Of a stretch of DNA of 64,000 nt, positions 54,792-63,057 are shown piece after piece. The notes below the pieces were generated by a model that saw nothing but the letters and a program-made list of their open reading frames with translations, was not told the DNA's origin and did not search any database. Position 1 is the first letter of the stretch; every line of letters begins with the position of its first letter. Position numbers and translations under genes: made by a program. Origin of the DNA: Accumulibacter phosphatis (GTDB lineage: Bacteria; Pseudomonadota; Gammaproteobacteria; Burkholderiales; Rhodocyclaceae); the NCBI RefSeq assembly GCF_000024165.1, contig NC_013194.1:4278001-4342000 (forward strand). The letters run 5' to 3'.

Positions 54792-55790
54792 CTACAGGAA
54801 CTTCGTCCCGAGGTACCAGAAGATCGCAGCGACCAGACCCGCGGCCGGAATCGTCAGCACCCAGGCGACCATCAGGTTGGCAGTGATCGCCCAGCGCACC
54901 GCCTTGACGTCGGTGGCCGCCCCGACACCGATGATCGCGCCGGTGATGGTATGCGTCGTCGACACCGGAATGCCGCCCAGGGTCGCCAGCCCCAGAGCGA
55001 TCGCGCCACCCATCGAGGCACACGAACCGCTGACCGCATTGAGCTTGGTGATCTTGGTACCCATGGTCTTGACGATCCGCCAGCCACCGAGGTAGGTTCC
55101 CCAGGCGATCGCGAAGTAGCAGGAGTAGATCACCCAAGTCGGCAGCGTCGCGACGTCCTTGGTCGCTACACCGGCCGTGATCATCAACAGCCAGATGATG
55201 CCGATCGTCTTCTGCGCATCGTTGCCGCCATGGCCCAAGCTATACAAGGCGGCGGCGATCAATTGCCCGCCCTTGAAGAACTTGCCGGCCTGATACGGCG
55301 AGGTCCCTCGGAAAATCCAGGCGACCAGCACCATCAGCAAGCCACCCAGGATTACCCCGACCAGCGGCGAAATGATGATGAAGGCAAGGATCTTGCCGAA
55401 ACCAGCCCAGACGATCGGCGCACCCGAAGCCGCCTTGGCCACCGTCGCTCCGACCAGGCCGCCGACCAGCGCGTGCGAGGACGACGACGGGATGCCGTAA
55501 TACCAGGTGATGATGTTCCAGATCAAGGCCCCCATCAAGGCGCCGAAGATCACGTAGTAATCAACGAAACTCGGGTCGACCGTGCCCTTGCCGATGGTCG
55601 CCGCCACTTTGAGTTCAAACACCCACAGCGCGGCAAAGTTGAAGAACGCGGCGAACAGCACCGCCTGTTTCGGGGTCAGGGCACCGGTTGCGACGATCGT
55701 CGAGATCGAGTTGGCGCCATCGTGAAACCCGTTCATGAAGTCGAACGCCAGAGCGATTGCGATCAGCAAGCCCAGCGTCCAGATGCTCAT
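54792..55790 (-). CDS. pit: Inorganic phosphate transporter, Pit family (332-residue type)
   Basis: A 332-residue Pit permease of the shorter type. It has FDFMNGFHDGANSISTIVATGAL near the N-terminus (shown in part: FHDGANSISTIVATGAL), GIPSSSSHALVGGLVGA in the middle, LGHGGNDAQKTIGII, and GIPVSTTHTITGAIIGVGA near the C-terminus. It differs from the 420-residue Pit protein downstream in length and signature (HDGAN versus GANDVAN), so the two belong to different subfamilies. ATG 55790 has AAGG seven bases upstream. It is flanked by two DUF47 genes. Confidence 0.93.
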   Translation of the reverse strand: MSIWTLGLLIAIALAFDFMNGFHDGANSISTIVATGALTPKQAVLFAAFFNFAALWVFELKVAATIGKGTVDPSFVDYYVIFGALMGALIWNIITWYYGIPSSSSHALVGGLVGATVAKAASGAPIVWAGFGKILAFIIISPLVGVILGGLLMVLVAWIFRGTSPYQAGKFFKGGQLIAAALYSLGHGGNDAQKTIGIIWLLMITAGVATKDVATLPTWVIYSCYFAIAWGTYLGGWRIVKTMGTKITKLNAVSGSCASMGGAIALGLATLGGIPVSTTHTITGAIIGVGAATDVKAVRWAITANLMVAWVLTIPAAGLVAAIFWYLGTKFL

Positions 55791-55818
55791 ATTTAGGCCT
55801 TCCATTTTCCGCAGCCCC

Positions 55819-56457
55819 TCAAGAGTTTTCGATCAGGATCTCTTCGATCATCTTGGCCGCTTCCTGGCAAGAGTCGAGGACCGCCTCCTGAAGCGAGTAG
55901 AACTCCCGCAACTTCATCGTCTGCCAGATGTTGGCGCCGTCCTGGAACAGGGCGGTGATCGCCTTGTGCTGGATCTTGTCGGCCTTCGACTCGATTTCCT
56001 CGATTTCCTTGCACAGGTTGAGCGTTTCCGCGCCACGCGACTTGTCGCCCAGCGCCGCCACCGCACGATTCAGGCGCAGGCACGCGTCAGCGCTAAGTGC
56101 GGCCATTTCGCGCGCCTCCACCGTCGACTGCTTGATGCTGTACATGCCTACGGCATTAGCCACGCTCTGCAGGATGTTCAGCGTCATGTCGAGATCACTG
56201 ATCAGCGCGTGGATCTGGTCGCGGTTGATCGGCGTCGTGAACGACTGGTGCAGCCGCCCGATCACCTTGGCCTTGATCTGGTCACCGGTCTGCTCGTGTT
56301 GATTGACTTCGTCGACCAGCACCGAAAGATTGGCGCCCGCATCGCCCAGACCATTGATCAGACGCAAGGTTGCGTTGGCCCCGGCCACCACCTGTTCTGA
56401 GTGCGCGGTGAGAAGCTCAAAGAATTCACTGCGATTCGGCATCAGACTACTAAACAT
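55819..56457 (-). CDS. DUF47 family protein (third of three)
   Basis: A 212-residue helical DUF47 protein, MFSSLMPNRSEFFELLTAH at the start. It is similar to the gene at 54050-54685 on the other side of pit. ATG 56457 follows GGAGG by four to five bases; a second ATG (MPNRSEFF, 56442) would be close to the paralogue's start. It is the first gene of the DUF47-pit-DUF47 unit. The 186 bases upstream show no convincing Pho box. Confidence 0.88.
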   Translation of the reverse strand: MFSSLMPNRSEFFELLTAHSEQVVAGANATLRLINGLGDAGANLSVLVDEVNQHEQTGDQIKAKVIGRLHQSFTTPINRDQIHALISDLDMTLNILQSVANAVGMYSIKQSTVEAREMAALSADACLRLNRAVAALGDKSRGAETLNLCKEIEEIESKADKIQHKAITALFQDGANIWQTMKLREFYSLQEAVLDSCQEAAKMIEEILIENS

Positions 56458-56643
56458 ACGACCTCCCTTGGTTATCTGCTCCTTCGAGCAGTTCACAGTT
56501 AAAACCGTCTTCGCCGATCGATGGTCGGCACCCCCCAACTACTACCAAATAACTACCCACGCTCGTTGGGGCACTCCCGAGGATCGCCTGCGCGCCGGTT
56601 CGACCGCGGCCGCATCGAGCGTGCCCAAAGACATCTGGTGCGA

Positions 56644-57444
56644 TCAGCCCTTCTTCTTGCCCTTCGAGAGGGTGGCCAGCGCGCCCAGCAACTCTTTCAT
56701 CTGCTCGACCCGCTGTTCGGCAAACACCCGTACCCCGGCGCGCAGGATGTCGGATTTGCTCGCCGCCCAGCCGGCGCCCTTGGCCAGTTCGGCACGCACG
56801 GCTTCAATGGCGGCCTCCTCGCTCTTCAGCAACTCGACCGTGTAGCGCACGATCCTGTCGCCCTTCTCCTTGGCCGCCTTCTCGATGTTCGCTACCGTTG
56901 CCGCCAGCTTGGCGGCTTTCTTGCCTGCATCTTCCGTTGCCGTCGCTGGTGCAGCGGCTGCGCTGTCCTTCGTCGCCACTTTCACAGGTTTGCTGGGCTT
57001 GGCGGGCTTGGCCGCCACCGGCTTGGCCGCGGCGGCCGCTTTCCGGCTCACGGGCTTCGCTTTCGCTGCGGTAACCGGCTCGGCTGCTTTCGTCGTCGCC
57101 GCCGTCACGGCAGCCACCTTTTTCGCCGCCTTGGCGGGCGCTTTCGCGGGCGGTGTCGGCACCACGTCAGCAGCCGGCTTGGCCACTGCCGGCTTGGCGG
57201 TAGCGGGCTTGGCGGTAGCGGGCTTGGCGGCGGGCTTGGCGGCGGCCTTGCGGGCCGGTGCCGCGGCAAGTGGCGGCGGACTGGCCGGCGCGGCGACGGG
57301 GGCGACGACCGGAGCCTCGGGTTCGGGCGTGGCGACCAGCGGTATATCGGTAGCGACCAGACGCTCGGCGAGCGATTCGTCTTCCTTCTTGAGGCTGGCC
57401 CGCAGAGCGGTCTTGTTGGTGCTGGCACTTGTCGGTGTCGTCAT
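56644..57444 (-). CDS. Ala/Lys/Pro-rich protein coupled to ParA (candidate adaptor)
   Basis: A 266-residue low-complexity protein. The first 30 residues are charged (KTALRASLKKEDESLAERL). Residues about 35-170 are Ala/Lys/Pro repeats such as TAKPATAKPAVAKPA, resembling histone H1-like and PhaM-type tails that bind DNA or polyphosphate. The last 85 residues are predicted helical (IEKAAKEKGDRIVRYTVELL, then DILRAGVRVFAEQRVEQMKE). Its ATG overlaps the ParA stop by four bases. A role as ParA's cargo adaptor is inferred from coupling and composition. It could also be a nucleoid or granule protein; no domain is recognised. Confidence 0.6.
   Translation of the reverse strand: MTTPTSASTNKTALRASLKKEDESLAERLVATDIPLVATPEPEAPVVAPVAAPASPPPLAAAPARKAAAKPAAKPATAKPATAKPAVAKPAADVVPTPPAKAPAKAAKKVAAVTAATTKAAEPVTAAKAKPVSRKAAAAAKPVAAKPAKPSKPVKVATKDSAAAAPATATEDAGKKAAKLAATVANIEKAAKEKGDRIVRYTVELLKSEEAAIEAVRAELAKGAGWAASKSDILRAGVRVFAEQRVEQMKELLGALATLSKGKKKG
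57191..57230. repeat. Tandem 15-bp repeat in the AKP-rich gene
   Basis: GGCTTGGCGGTAGCG occurs at 57191-57205 and 57206-57220 and begins again at 57221. Each unit encodes five residues of the Ala-Lys-Pro tract on the minus strand. Copy number may vary between strains without a frameshift. Confidence 0.8.
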
Positions 57445-58103
57445 CGGGTGTCTCCCAGTTGTTTAAGAACGGCTGCGATCAGCTTGCGGACCTCGCCTTG
57501 CGCGGCTTCGGCACCAGAGCCCAGTTGAAAAACAGACGCCCCGATGACCGCGCTTTGAGCATAGGCGTTGCGCTGGCAAAGCATCGCATCGAGGATCGGC
57601 AAGGTGAATTCATGCAACAATTCAAGCACATCCGTTGCCAGTGCGGTGTTCTGTACGCGGTTCGGGACAATGCAGCCGTGCAGGCGATGGCTTTGCTCCA
57701 TACGGTTGAGGATCAGTCGCTCGACGGCGAGCGTCGACCACAGGTCGGTCGGACTCGGCACGGCCGGAACCACCGCCAGATGGGCCACCGCCAGCGCGGC
57801 GAGCGTCGACGGGTGGTAGATCGAGGGCGGTGTATCGAGCACGATGTAGTCCGCTTCGCCCTGCAAATCGCCGATGTGCTTGATCAGTTCCAGCCCGGAC
57901 ATCTTGCGCACGTCGAGTTGCAGGTCCGAGTCGAGCAGTGGCGCCGATTCGGCCCAGCGAAACGCACTCTCCTGCGGATCGAGGTCAACAAGCAGCACGG
58001 TGGCGCCGATCGCATGGAAGCCCCCCCCCATTTGCATGGCGACAGTAGTCTTGCCGGCGCCGCCCTTCTGCGAGACGACAGCGATCACGCGGCCTAGCGC
58101 CAT
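57441..58103 (-). CDS. Orphan ParA/MinD-family ATPase
   Basis: A 220-residue ParA-type ATPase. The deviant Walker A is SQKGGAGKTTVAMQ (about residues 11-24), with the signature lysine ahead of the P-loop. Walker A' is LLVDLDPQESAF and Walker B is YIVLDTPPS. It lacks the N-terminal helix-turn-helix of plasmid type Ia ParA, and no parB or parS is nearby. Such small chromosomal ParAs position cargo (carboxysomes, chemoreceptor clusters, PHA granules) on the nucleoid. It starts at ATG 58103 with its own promoter and is coupled to the AKP-rich gene by a four-base overlap. Possible cargo is polyphosphate or PHA granules, an inference from the phosphate genes beside it. Confidence 0.85.
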   Translation of the reverse strand: MALGRVIAVVSQKGGAGKTTVAMQMGGGFHAIGATVLLVDLDPQESAFRWAESAPLLDSDLQLDVRKMSGLELIKHIGDLQGEADYIVLDTPPSIYHPSTLAALAVAHLAVVPAVPSPTDLWSTLAVERLILNRMEQSHRLHGCIVPNRVQNTALATDVLELLHEFTLPILDAMLCQRNAYAQSAVIGASVFQLGSGAEAAQGEVRKLIAAVLKQLGDTR

Positions 58104-58133
58104 TGACGGTCCACCCTTTTCGCAAAGAATCGG

Positions 58134-58155
58134 TTGATGTGAAGATTGATGTGAA
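58134..58155 (-). repeat. Tandem TTCACATCAA repeats in the parA leader
   Basis: TTGATGTGAA occurs on the + strand at 58134-58143 and 58146-58155, a 12-base period. On the transcribed minus strand these are TTCACATCAA. They lie between the parA start (58103) and the candidate promoter, so they could be a binding site for a regulator just downstream of transcription start. Confidence 0.6.
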
Positions 58156-58173
58156 AATTCTGCATAACGATCA

Positions 58174-58201
58174 ATTATGCCATCATGCGGAAAAGCGACA
58201 A
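58174..58201 (-). promoter_or_regulatory. Candidate promoter of parA
   Basis: On the minus strand TTGTCG (58201-58196), 16 bases, then CATAAT (58179-58174). The -10 box matches five of six positions and the -35 box four of six. Start of transcription would be near 58167, about 65 bases before the parA ATG. Confidence 0.5.
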
Positions 58202-58388
58202 GCCTGGAATGGCTCGGAAAGGGCCATGAAATGGGCCATTTTTTTGCAACTGGGCGAATGTCTGACGTAAGTCAATGAAAACCCCCGCCGGGCCTTGCCG
58301 TTACGGTGGAAGGCCTTCGTCAAAACTCGCTCACGACCCGGCCGTGACGGCCAGCCAGGGCGCCGGCAGGCGACTCGCGCAGCGCCGC

Positions 58389-61103
58389 TCAGCCGTCGAC
58401 CAGGATGTTGAGCGTCCTGGCCCTGACGACCGCCTCGCGGCGACTCGAGGCACGCAGTTTGCGATAGATGTTCTGCGTATGGCGCTTGACGGTCGCCCGC
58501 GAGATGCATAGCTCCTCCGAGATCTCGATATTGCTCAGGCGCACCGCCAGCAGTTTGAGAATCTTCAGTTCACGCCGGGTAAGGTCGGCGCCCACCTGTT
58601 GGCGACCCGCGGTCACCAGCCAGTCATCGTTGAGCGCGGCGAGGATCTGCCCGGCGTAGCGCGCATTGCCGATACTGGCCTCCAGCAGTTTCAGCGGCTT
58701 GACGAGTTCCTGTCCAAGGTCGACGAAGAGTCGAATGAACCCTCCCGTCCGGGTCAGCGCGAGCGCGCGTCCGAGACGCTCGACGGCGGCACTCTCGTCG
58801 CCCAGCGCATACTCGAGCAGCGCCTGCAGGGCCAGCGCTTCGGCGAGAAAACGCACGTTGTGGCGGGACGTCAGCTGCGCTTCGAGCAGTTGCAGAAGGC
58901 GGGCGGCCTGTTTGCGGCTCTCGTCGCTACCCTCCGCTATCCACACCCGAGCGAGCGTCAGGTGCGGCGCACTGAAGAAGCGGTAGACAAACTGGACGGG
59001 GCCCGGATCGAAACTGCGCGCCCAATCCTGAGCCTCGGCCAGACGGCCCTGGCGCAGCGCCAGATCCGCCTGGCAGGCGCGGGCGCGAAACAGGGCCGGC
59101 AGATCGGCTTTCTCGGCGAGGCGCTCGCACACAGCATCAACGATCGCGCGCGCCCGGTCGGCCTGCCCGAGCGCCTGATAGACTGCCGCCAGAAGGAATG
59201 ACATCTCGGTGCGATAGCCGAGGCGCGGCGCCTGCTCCGGCGCGAGCGCCGGCAGCAGCGTCGCCTCGGCGAGGCTCAGCTCGTTGCGTTGGTACTGGAC
59301 AAGGCCCAGGAAGTAACGTCCGAGAGCGGCGTTCGCCTCGCTGGCAAAGCGGGCATCGCCCAGGTTGTAGTACTGGTCGGCCGTCCACTGCAGCGCCGAC
59401 AGGTCGGCAGCCATCCAGTCGATCAGGCACAAGGTGGCCACCAGCGGTGCCTGGCAGGCGTCGATGGGCCCGGCGGCGTGCGCCAGGGCCTGACGGATGC
59501 CGTCGCGCGCGCCGGCCAGATCGCCGGCGGCCTGCCGCCCGCCGGCGAGAAGCGCCTGTGCCGTGACGTGGGCGTGCACGCACGCCACTGGCAGACGCTG
59601 CAAGGCCTGCTCGGCAAGCGCCACGGCGCTGCCCGCCTGACCCTCGAGGTAGGCGTGCAGGCTGCGCAAGGCCAGGAGGTGGCCACGCAAGGCCTCGCTG
59701 CCCGGCAACTGTATGCCGGCCACCGTGCTGTCGATCAGCGCCTCGATGCGGTCCACGACTGCCGAGATCTCGACATGACGCCCCTGGTGATACATCAGCC
59801 AGGCCTTCATAACCAGCAGTTCGGGATCGCCCTCGACAGTATCGGGCGGCAGCAGCCGCAGACAGCGGTCGAGACGCCAGCGCTGCTCGCGGCCAAGAAG
59901 AAGATTGCGATGCCGTGCCAGCAGTTGCCCGGCCGCCGCCCCACCGTCACCGGCCAGCGCATGCGGGATGGCTTCTTCGAGCAGACCCTGCGTCGCCAAC
60001 CAGGCTGCCGCCCGGTGGTGCAGTTCGGCGATGTCGGCCGGCGTGCAGCGCAGGCTGAGCTGCCGTTGCAGGAACTCCCGGAACAGGCGACGGTAGCGAT
60101 ACCAGTGGCGACCATCGTCGATGACGGTACAGAGCATCGCGCCAGAGGACACCACCCGCAGCAACGCCTGACTGACCAGCGTTTCCCCCAGGGCGGCACC
60201 CTCCCAGAGTACCGCGTCGCACAGCGGGGCACAGAAGCGGTCGAGGATCGATGTGCGCAGCAGGCAGTCGACCGTGCCAGCCGTCTGGTCTGCGAGCAAC
60301 TCTTCGACGAAGTACTGCTGCAACTGCGGCGACTCGCCGCTCAAGCTGCGCGCCAGACCCGCGGCCGCGTCATCACCGTTGCGTAGCGCCAACGCCGCCA
60401 GACGCACGCCCACCGGCCAACCTTCGGTGCATGCCTGCAGGTGGAGCAGGTCCTCGCCGGAAACTGCCCGTCCGGCGCAGCGCTCGATCAGCGTGGCGCT
60501 TGCCCGTTCGTCGAACTGCAGGTCCGGCACGCGGATTTCCACCATCGCCTCGCGCACGCGCAGCGCGCCCAGCGACAGGCGGGGGTCCTGGCGCGTGCTG
60601 ATCACCAGGCGAAGGCCACTCGCCGGGTGCGCCAGCAAGCGGTCCAGCAAGGCCTGGGTGGATGGCGAATCGACGTGCTGATAGCCGTCGAGCACGAGAA
60701 CCAGGGGTGCGGGCAGCGCTTCCAGCGCGTTGCTCAGACTGCCCGCCAGAGTGGCCAGAGAGGGCGGCGGCGAGGCATTCAGGCAGGCCAGTGTCTCGGC
60801 GCAGGCGGCGGGGAAAACGCTGCGTAGCGCAGCGACGAAATAACTGGCGAAAATCATCGGCTCGCTGTCATCGCGGTCGAGAGACAGCCAGGCGGCAGCT
60901 GCGTCCCGACCCTCGAGCCAGTGGACCAGAAGCGAAGTCTTGCCGTAACCGGCGGGTGCCGACAGCAGCGTCAGCGGCAGTTCGCTGCCGGCATCAAGCA
61001 GGCGCAGCAACTCGCTGCGCGCAACGAAGTCGGCGACGACCCGCGGACGGCGAAGCTTGCTGCGAACGATCTGGACGGATGCCAGCGGCGGGTTCTCGAT
61101 CAT
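58389..61103 (-). CDS. MalT-like LuxR-family regulator (LAL type)
   Basis: A 904-residue ATP-dependent transcription regulator. The N-terminal STAND NTPase has Walker A SAPAGYGKTS (about residues 47-56) and Walker B LVLVLDGYQHVDS. About 450 residues of TPR-like helical repeats follow. The C-terminal LuxR helix-turn-helix is LTRRELKILKLLAVRLSNIEI then SRATVKRHTQNIYRKL. Such proteins bind an inducer through the repeats and activate when ATP is bound. The inducer and targets are unknown. ATG 61103 starts two bases after the acyltransferase stop, so the two are coupled. Confidence 0.9.
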   Translation of the reverse strand: MIENPPLASVQIVRSKLRRPRVVADFVARSELLRLLDAGSELPLTLLSAPAGYGKTSLLVHWLEGRDAAAAWLSLDRDDSEPMIFASYFVAALRSVFPAACAETLACLNASPPPSLATLAGSLSNALEALPAPLVLVLDGYQHVDSPSTQALLDRLLAHPASGLRLVISTRQDPRLSLGALRVREAMVEIRVPDLQFDERASATLIERCAGRAVSGEDLLHLQACTEGWPVGVRLAALALRNGDDAAAGLARSLSGESPQLQQYFVEELLADQTAGTVDCLLRTSILDRFCAPLCDAVLWEGAALGETLVSQALLRVVSSGAMLCTVIDDGRHWYRYRRLFREFLQRQLSLRCTPADIAELHHRAAAWLATQGLLEEAIPHALAGDGGAAAGQLLARHRNLLLGREQRWRLDRCLRLLPPDTVEGDPELLVMKAWLMYHQGRHVEISAVVDRIEALIDSTVAGIQLPGSEALRGHLLALRSLHAYLEGQAGSAVALAEQALQRLPVACVHAHVTAQALLAGGRQAAGDLAGARDGIRQALAHAAGPIDACQAPLVATLCLIDWMAADLSALQWTADQYYNLGDARFASEANAALGRYFLGLVQYQRNELSLAEATLLPALAPEQAPRLGYRTEMSFLLAAVYQALGQADRARAIVDAVCERLAEKADLPALFRARACQADLALRQGRLAEAQDWARSFDPGPVQFVYRFFSAPHLTLARVWIAEGSDESRKQAARLLQLLEAQLTSRHNVRFLAEALALQALLEYALGDESAAVERLGRALALTRTGGFIRLFVDLGQELVKPLKLLEASIGNARYAGQILAALNDDWLVTAGRQQVGADLTRRELKILKLLAVRLSNIEISEELCISRATVKRHTQNIYRKLRASSRREAVVRARTLNILVDG

Positions 61104-61105
61104 CG

Positions 61106-62002
61106 TCAGCGCGCCTCGAGCAGGTCCGTGATCTGCCGATCCTTGTCTTGCCAGAGCCGCTGCAACCACTGCTGGAAGGCCTCGCGAACCGCCGGGTCGC
61201 GCGCGTAATCGGCTCTCGCCAGTTCCGTCGGCACCGGCAAGGTCTGCACCCGCACCCGCACACGCTTCATCCTGCCGCAGAGAAACTGCCAGAAATTGGG
61301 TGCCCCGTCGGGATAGACGATGGTGACATCGAGAATCGCCTGGAACTTGTCCGCCATCACGTTCATGGCCAGGGCAATGCCGCCCGCCTTCGGCTTCAGG
61401 AGATGGCGATAGGGCGACTGCTGCCGCTGGTGCTTGAGCGCCGTGAAGCGAGTTCCCTCGCAGAAGTTCATGACGCTGGTCGGGATCAGCGCAAACTTCT
61501 CACACGCCAGGCGGGTCGCGGCCTGGTCCTTGGCGCGCAGTTCCGGGTGCCTGCTGAGCACGTCTTCGCTGTGCCGGCGCATGAACGGGAAATCGAGCGC
61601 CCACCAGGCGAGTCCCATCACCGGCACCCAGAGCAGTTGCCGCTTGAGGAAGAACTTGAGCAGCGGAATGCGGCGCGTCAGCAGGTGCTGGAGTACCAGG
61701 ATGTCGGCCCAGGTCTGGTGATTGCAGTTGACCAGATACCAGCCGCCCGCATCGAGCCCGGCGATACCCTGGACGTCCCAGGTGGCGTTCTGGGTCAGGG
61801 CCATCCAGCCACTGTTGCAGACGATCCAGGCTTCGGCAATCCGGACGAGAATCGGATCGAGGCGCCGACGAACGGCCTGGAACGGCAGGATCAGCTTGAG
61901 CAGCGCCACGAGCAGCAGGATGGGTACCCAGAACAGGGAGTTGAGCCCGAGCAGAAGTGCGGCGATCAGGCCGATCAGCGGGGCAGGCAGGAAACTGAGC
62001 AT
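61106..62002 (-). CDS. Lysophosphatidic-acid-type acyltransferase (YihG-like)
   Basis: A 298-residue membrane acyltransferase of the PlsC superfamily. The catalytic H-x4-D motif is NHQTWADILVLQ (about residue 92), block III is NFCEGTRFTALKH, and KPKAGGIALAMN matches block IV. One or two N-terminal helices (5-40) anchor it in the inner membrane. It resembles YihG/YihG-like 1-acylglycerol-3-phosphate acyltransferases, which act on phospholipids. I chose ATG 62002 (MLSFLPAPL); longer readings are non-family. The rbgA stop lies 40 bases upstream, so these genes form one transcript. Confidence 0.88.
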   Translation of the reverse strand: MLSFLPAPLIGLIAALLLGLNSLFWVPILLLVALLKLILPFQAVRRRLDPILVRIAEAWIVCNSGWMALTQNATWDVQGIAGLDAGGWYLVNCNHQTWADILVLQHLLTRRIPLLKFFLKRQLLWVPVMGLAWWALDFPFMRRHSEDVLSRHPELRAKDQAATRLACEKFALIPTSVMNFCEGTRFTALKHQRQQSPYRHLLKPKAGGIALAMNVMADKFQAILDVTIVYPDGAPNFWQFLCGRMKRVRVRVQTLPVPTELARADYARDPAVREAFQQWLQRLWQDKDRQITDLLEAR

Positions 62003-62042
62003 GAGCGAGGCGGCTGCCGGAGAGGTGGCGATCTTGCTTCGG

Positions 62043-62927
62043 TCAACCGGCCGTCGCCGGCGCGCCGGCCAGCATGACGCTGCGCGTGACCGGCGTCTCG
62101 AGGCTGATGCGACCGAGAACGCCGTTACGATAGTCCTGCAGCAGGGCCTTCGCGGCTTTCTCGAGGTCGACTTCGCCGCCCCGCATGCGCAGGCCGCGGC
62201 GCCTGGCGATGGCTTCGATGACATGTACCGCATCGACATCGTCAGCCGCCTCGACCGACAGACCGTAGCGAGCGGCCAGGACTGCCGGGTAGCGGGCGAG
62301 CAGCAGATCGGCGAGAAAGATCGCCACTTCCTGGTCGATGATCGCATTGCGGCCGACGGCATTGCTGGCGGCCAGCATCAGGCCATCGCTGGGGTACTCG
62401 ATCTTCGGCCAGAGCAGCCCGGGCGTATCGGTCAACCAGTGGCGAACGTCGAGCTGCGAGGTCTGCTGCGATTTGGTCACTGCCGGCTCGTCGCCGACCT
62501 TGGCAATCCGGCGCTTGAGCAGAGCATTCATCAGCGTCGACTTGCCGACGTTCGGAATGCCCATGATCAGCATCCGCAAGGGCTTGCCGTTGTCCTTGCG
62601 GTGGGGCGCCAAGGGCTGGCAGAGACTGGGCAGCCGCGCCACGTCGCCAGGCTTCTTGCACGACAGCGCGACGGCATGCACGCCGTCCTGGCGGCCGTAA
62701 TACTCGATCCACGCGCGCGTGGTCAGCGGATCGGCGAGATCGGCCTTGTTGAGCACCTTCAGGCAGGGACGTTGCCGGTACAGGCGGAGTTCGCGCACCA
62801 TCGGATTGGTGCTCGCCTCGGGCAGGCGCGCATCGACCACCTCGATCACCACGTCGATCGACGCCATGGTCTCGGCCGCTTTCTTGCGCGCCGAGGTCAT
62901 GTGACCGGGATACCACTGGATGGCCAT
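62043..62927 (-). CDS. rbgA: Ribosome biogenesis GTPase RbgA (YlqF)
   Basis: A 294-residue circularly permuted GTPase (G4-G5-G1-G2-G3). G4 is LNKADLAD (about 60), G5 is near VALSCKKPG, G1 is GIPNVGKSTL (about 124-133) and G3 is DTPGLLWPK. The N-terminal IQWYPGHMTSARKK is the family hallmark. It assists late 50S subunit assembly. ATG 62927 is preceded by GGAAG-rich sequence. It is divergent from the methyltransferase at 63058 and shares a 130-base promoter region with it. Confidence 0.93.
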   Translation of the reverse strand: MAIQWYPGHMTSARKKAAETMASIDVVIEVVDARLPEASTNPMVRELRLYRQRPCLKVLNKADLADPLTTRAWIEYYGRQDGVHAVALSCKKPGDVARLPSLCQPLAPHRKDNGKPLRMLIMGIPNVGKSTLMNALLKRRIAKVGDEPAVTKSQQTSQLDVRHWLTDTPGLLWPKIEYPSDGLMLAASNAVGRNAIIDQEVAIFLADLLLARYPAVLAARYGLSVEAADDVDAVHVIEAIARRRGLRMRGGEVDLEKAAKALLQDYRNGVLGRISLETPVTRSVMLAGAPATAG

Positions 62928-63057
62928 GCTTTCTCCGACTTCCTGGAAGATATTGACATTATCCCACCTGCGCGGCCCCCTGCGACCCTTGCCGAAGCGC
63001 CGACAGCCGACAAAGCGCTAGAATGTCGTCCTCTCCCCCAGCAAACCCAGGACACGC

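Noticed and set aside
56458..56643. Pho box upstream of the DUF47-pit unit
   Set aside because: I looked for paired CTGTCAT-like heptamers with 11-base spacing; only an isolated CTGTGAA is present, which is too weak to claim.
58200..58250. Terminator formed by GGGCCAT...GGGCCA followed by seven T residues on the + strand
   Set aside because: The two arms are a direct repeat and pair for only four bases. No + strand gene ends here, so I do not call a terminator.
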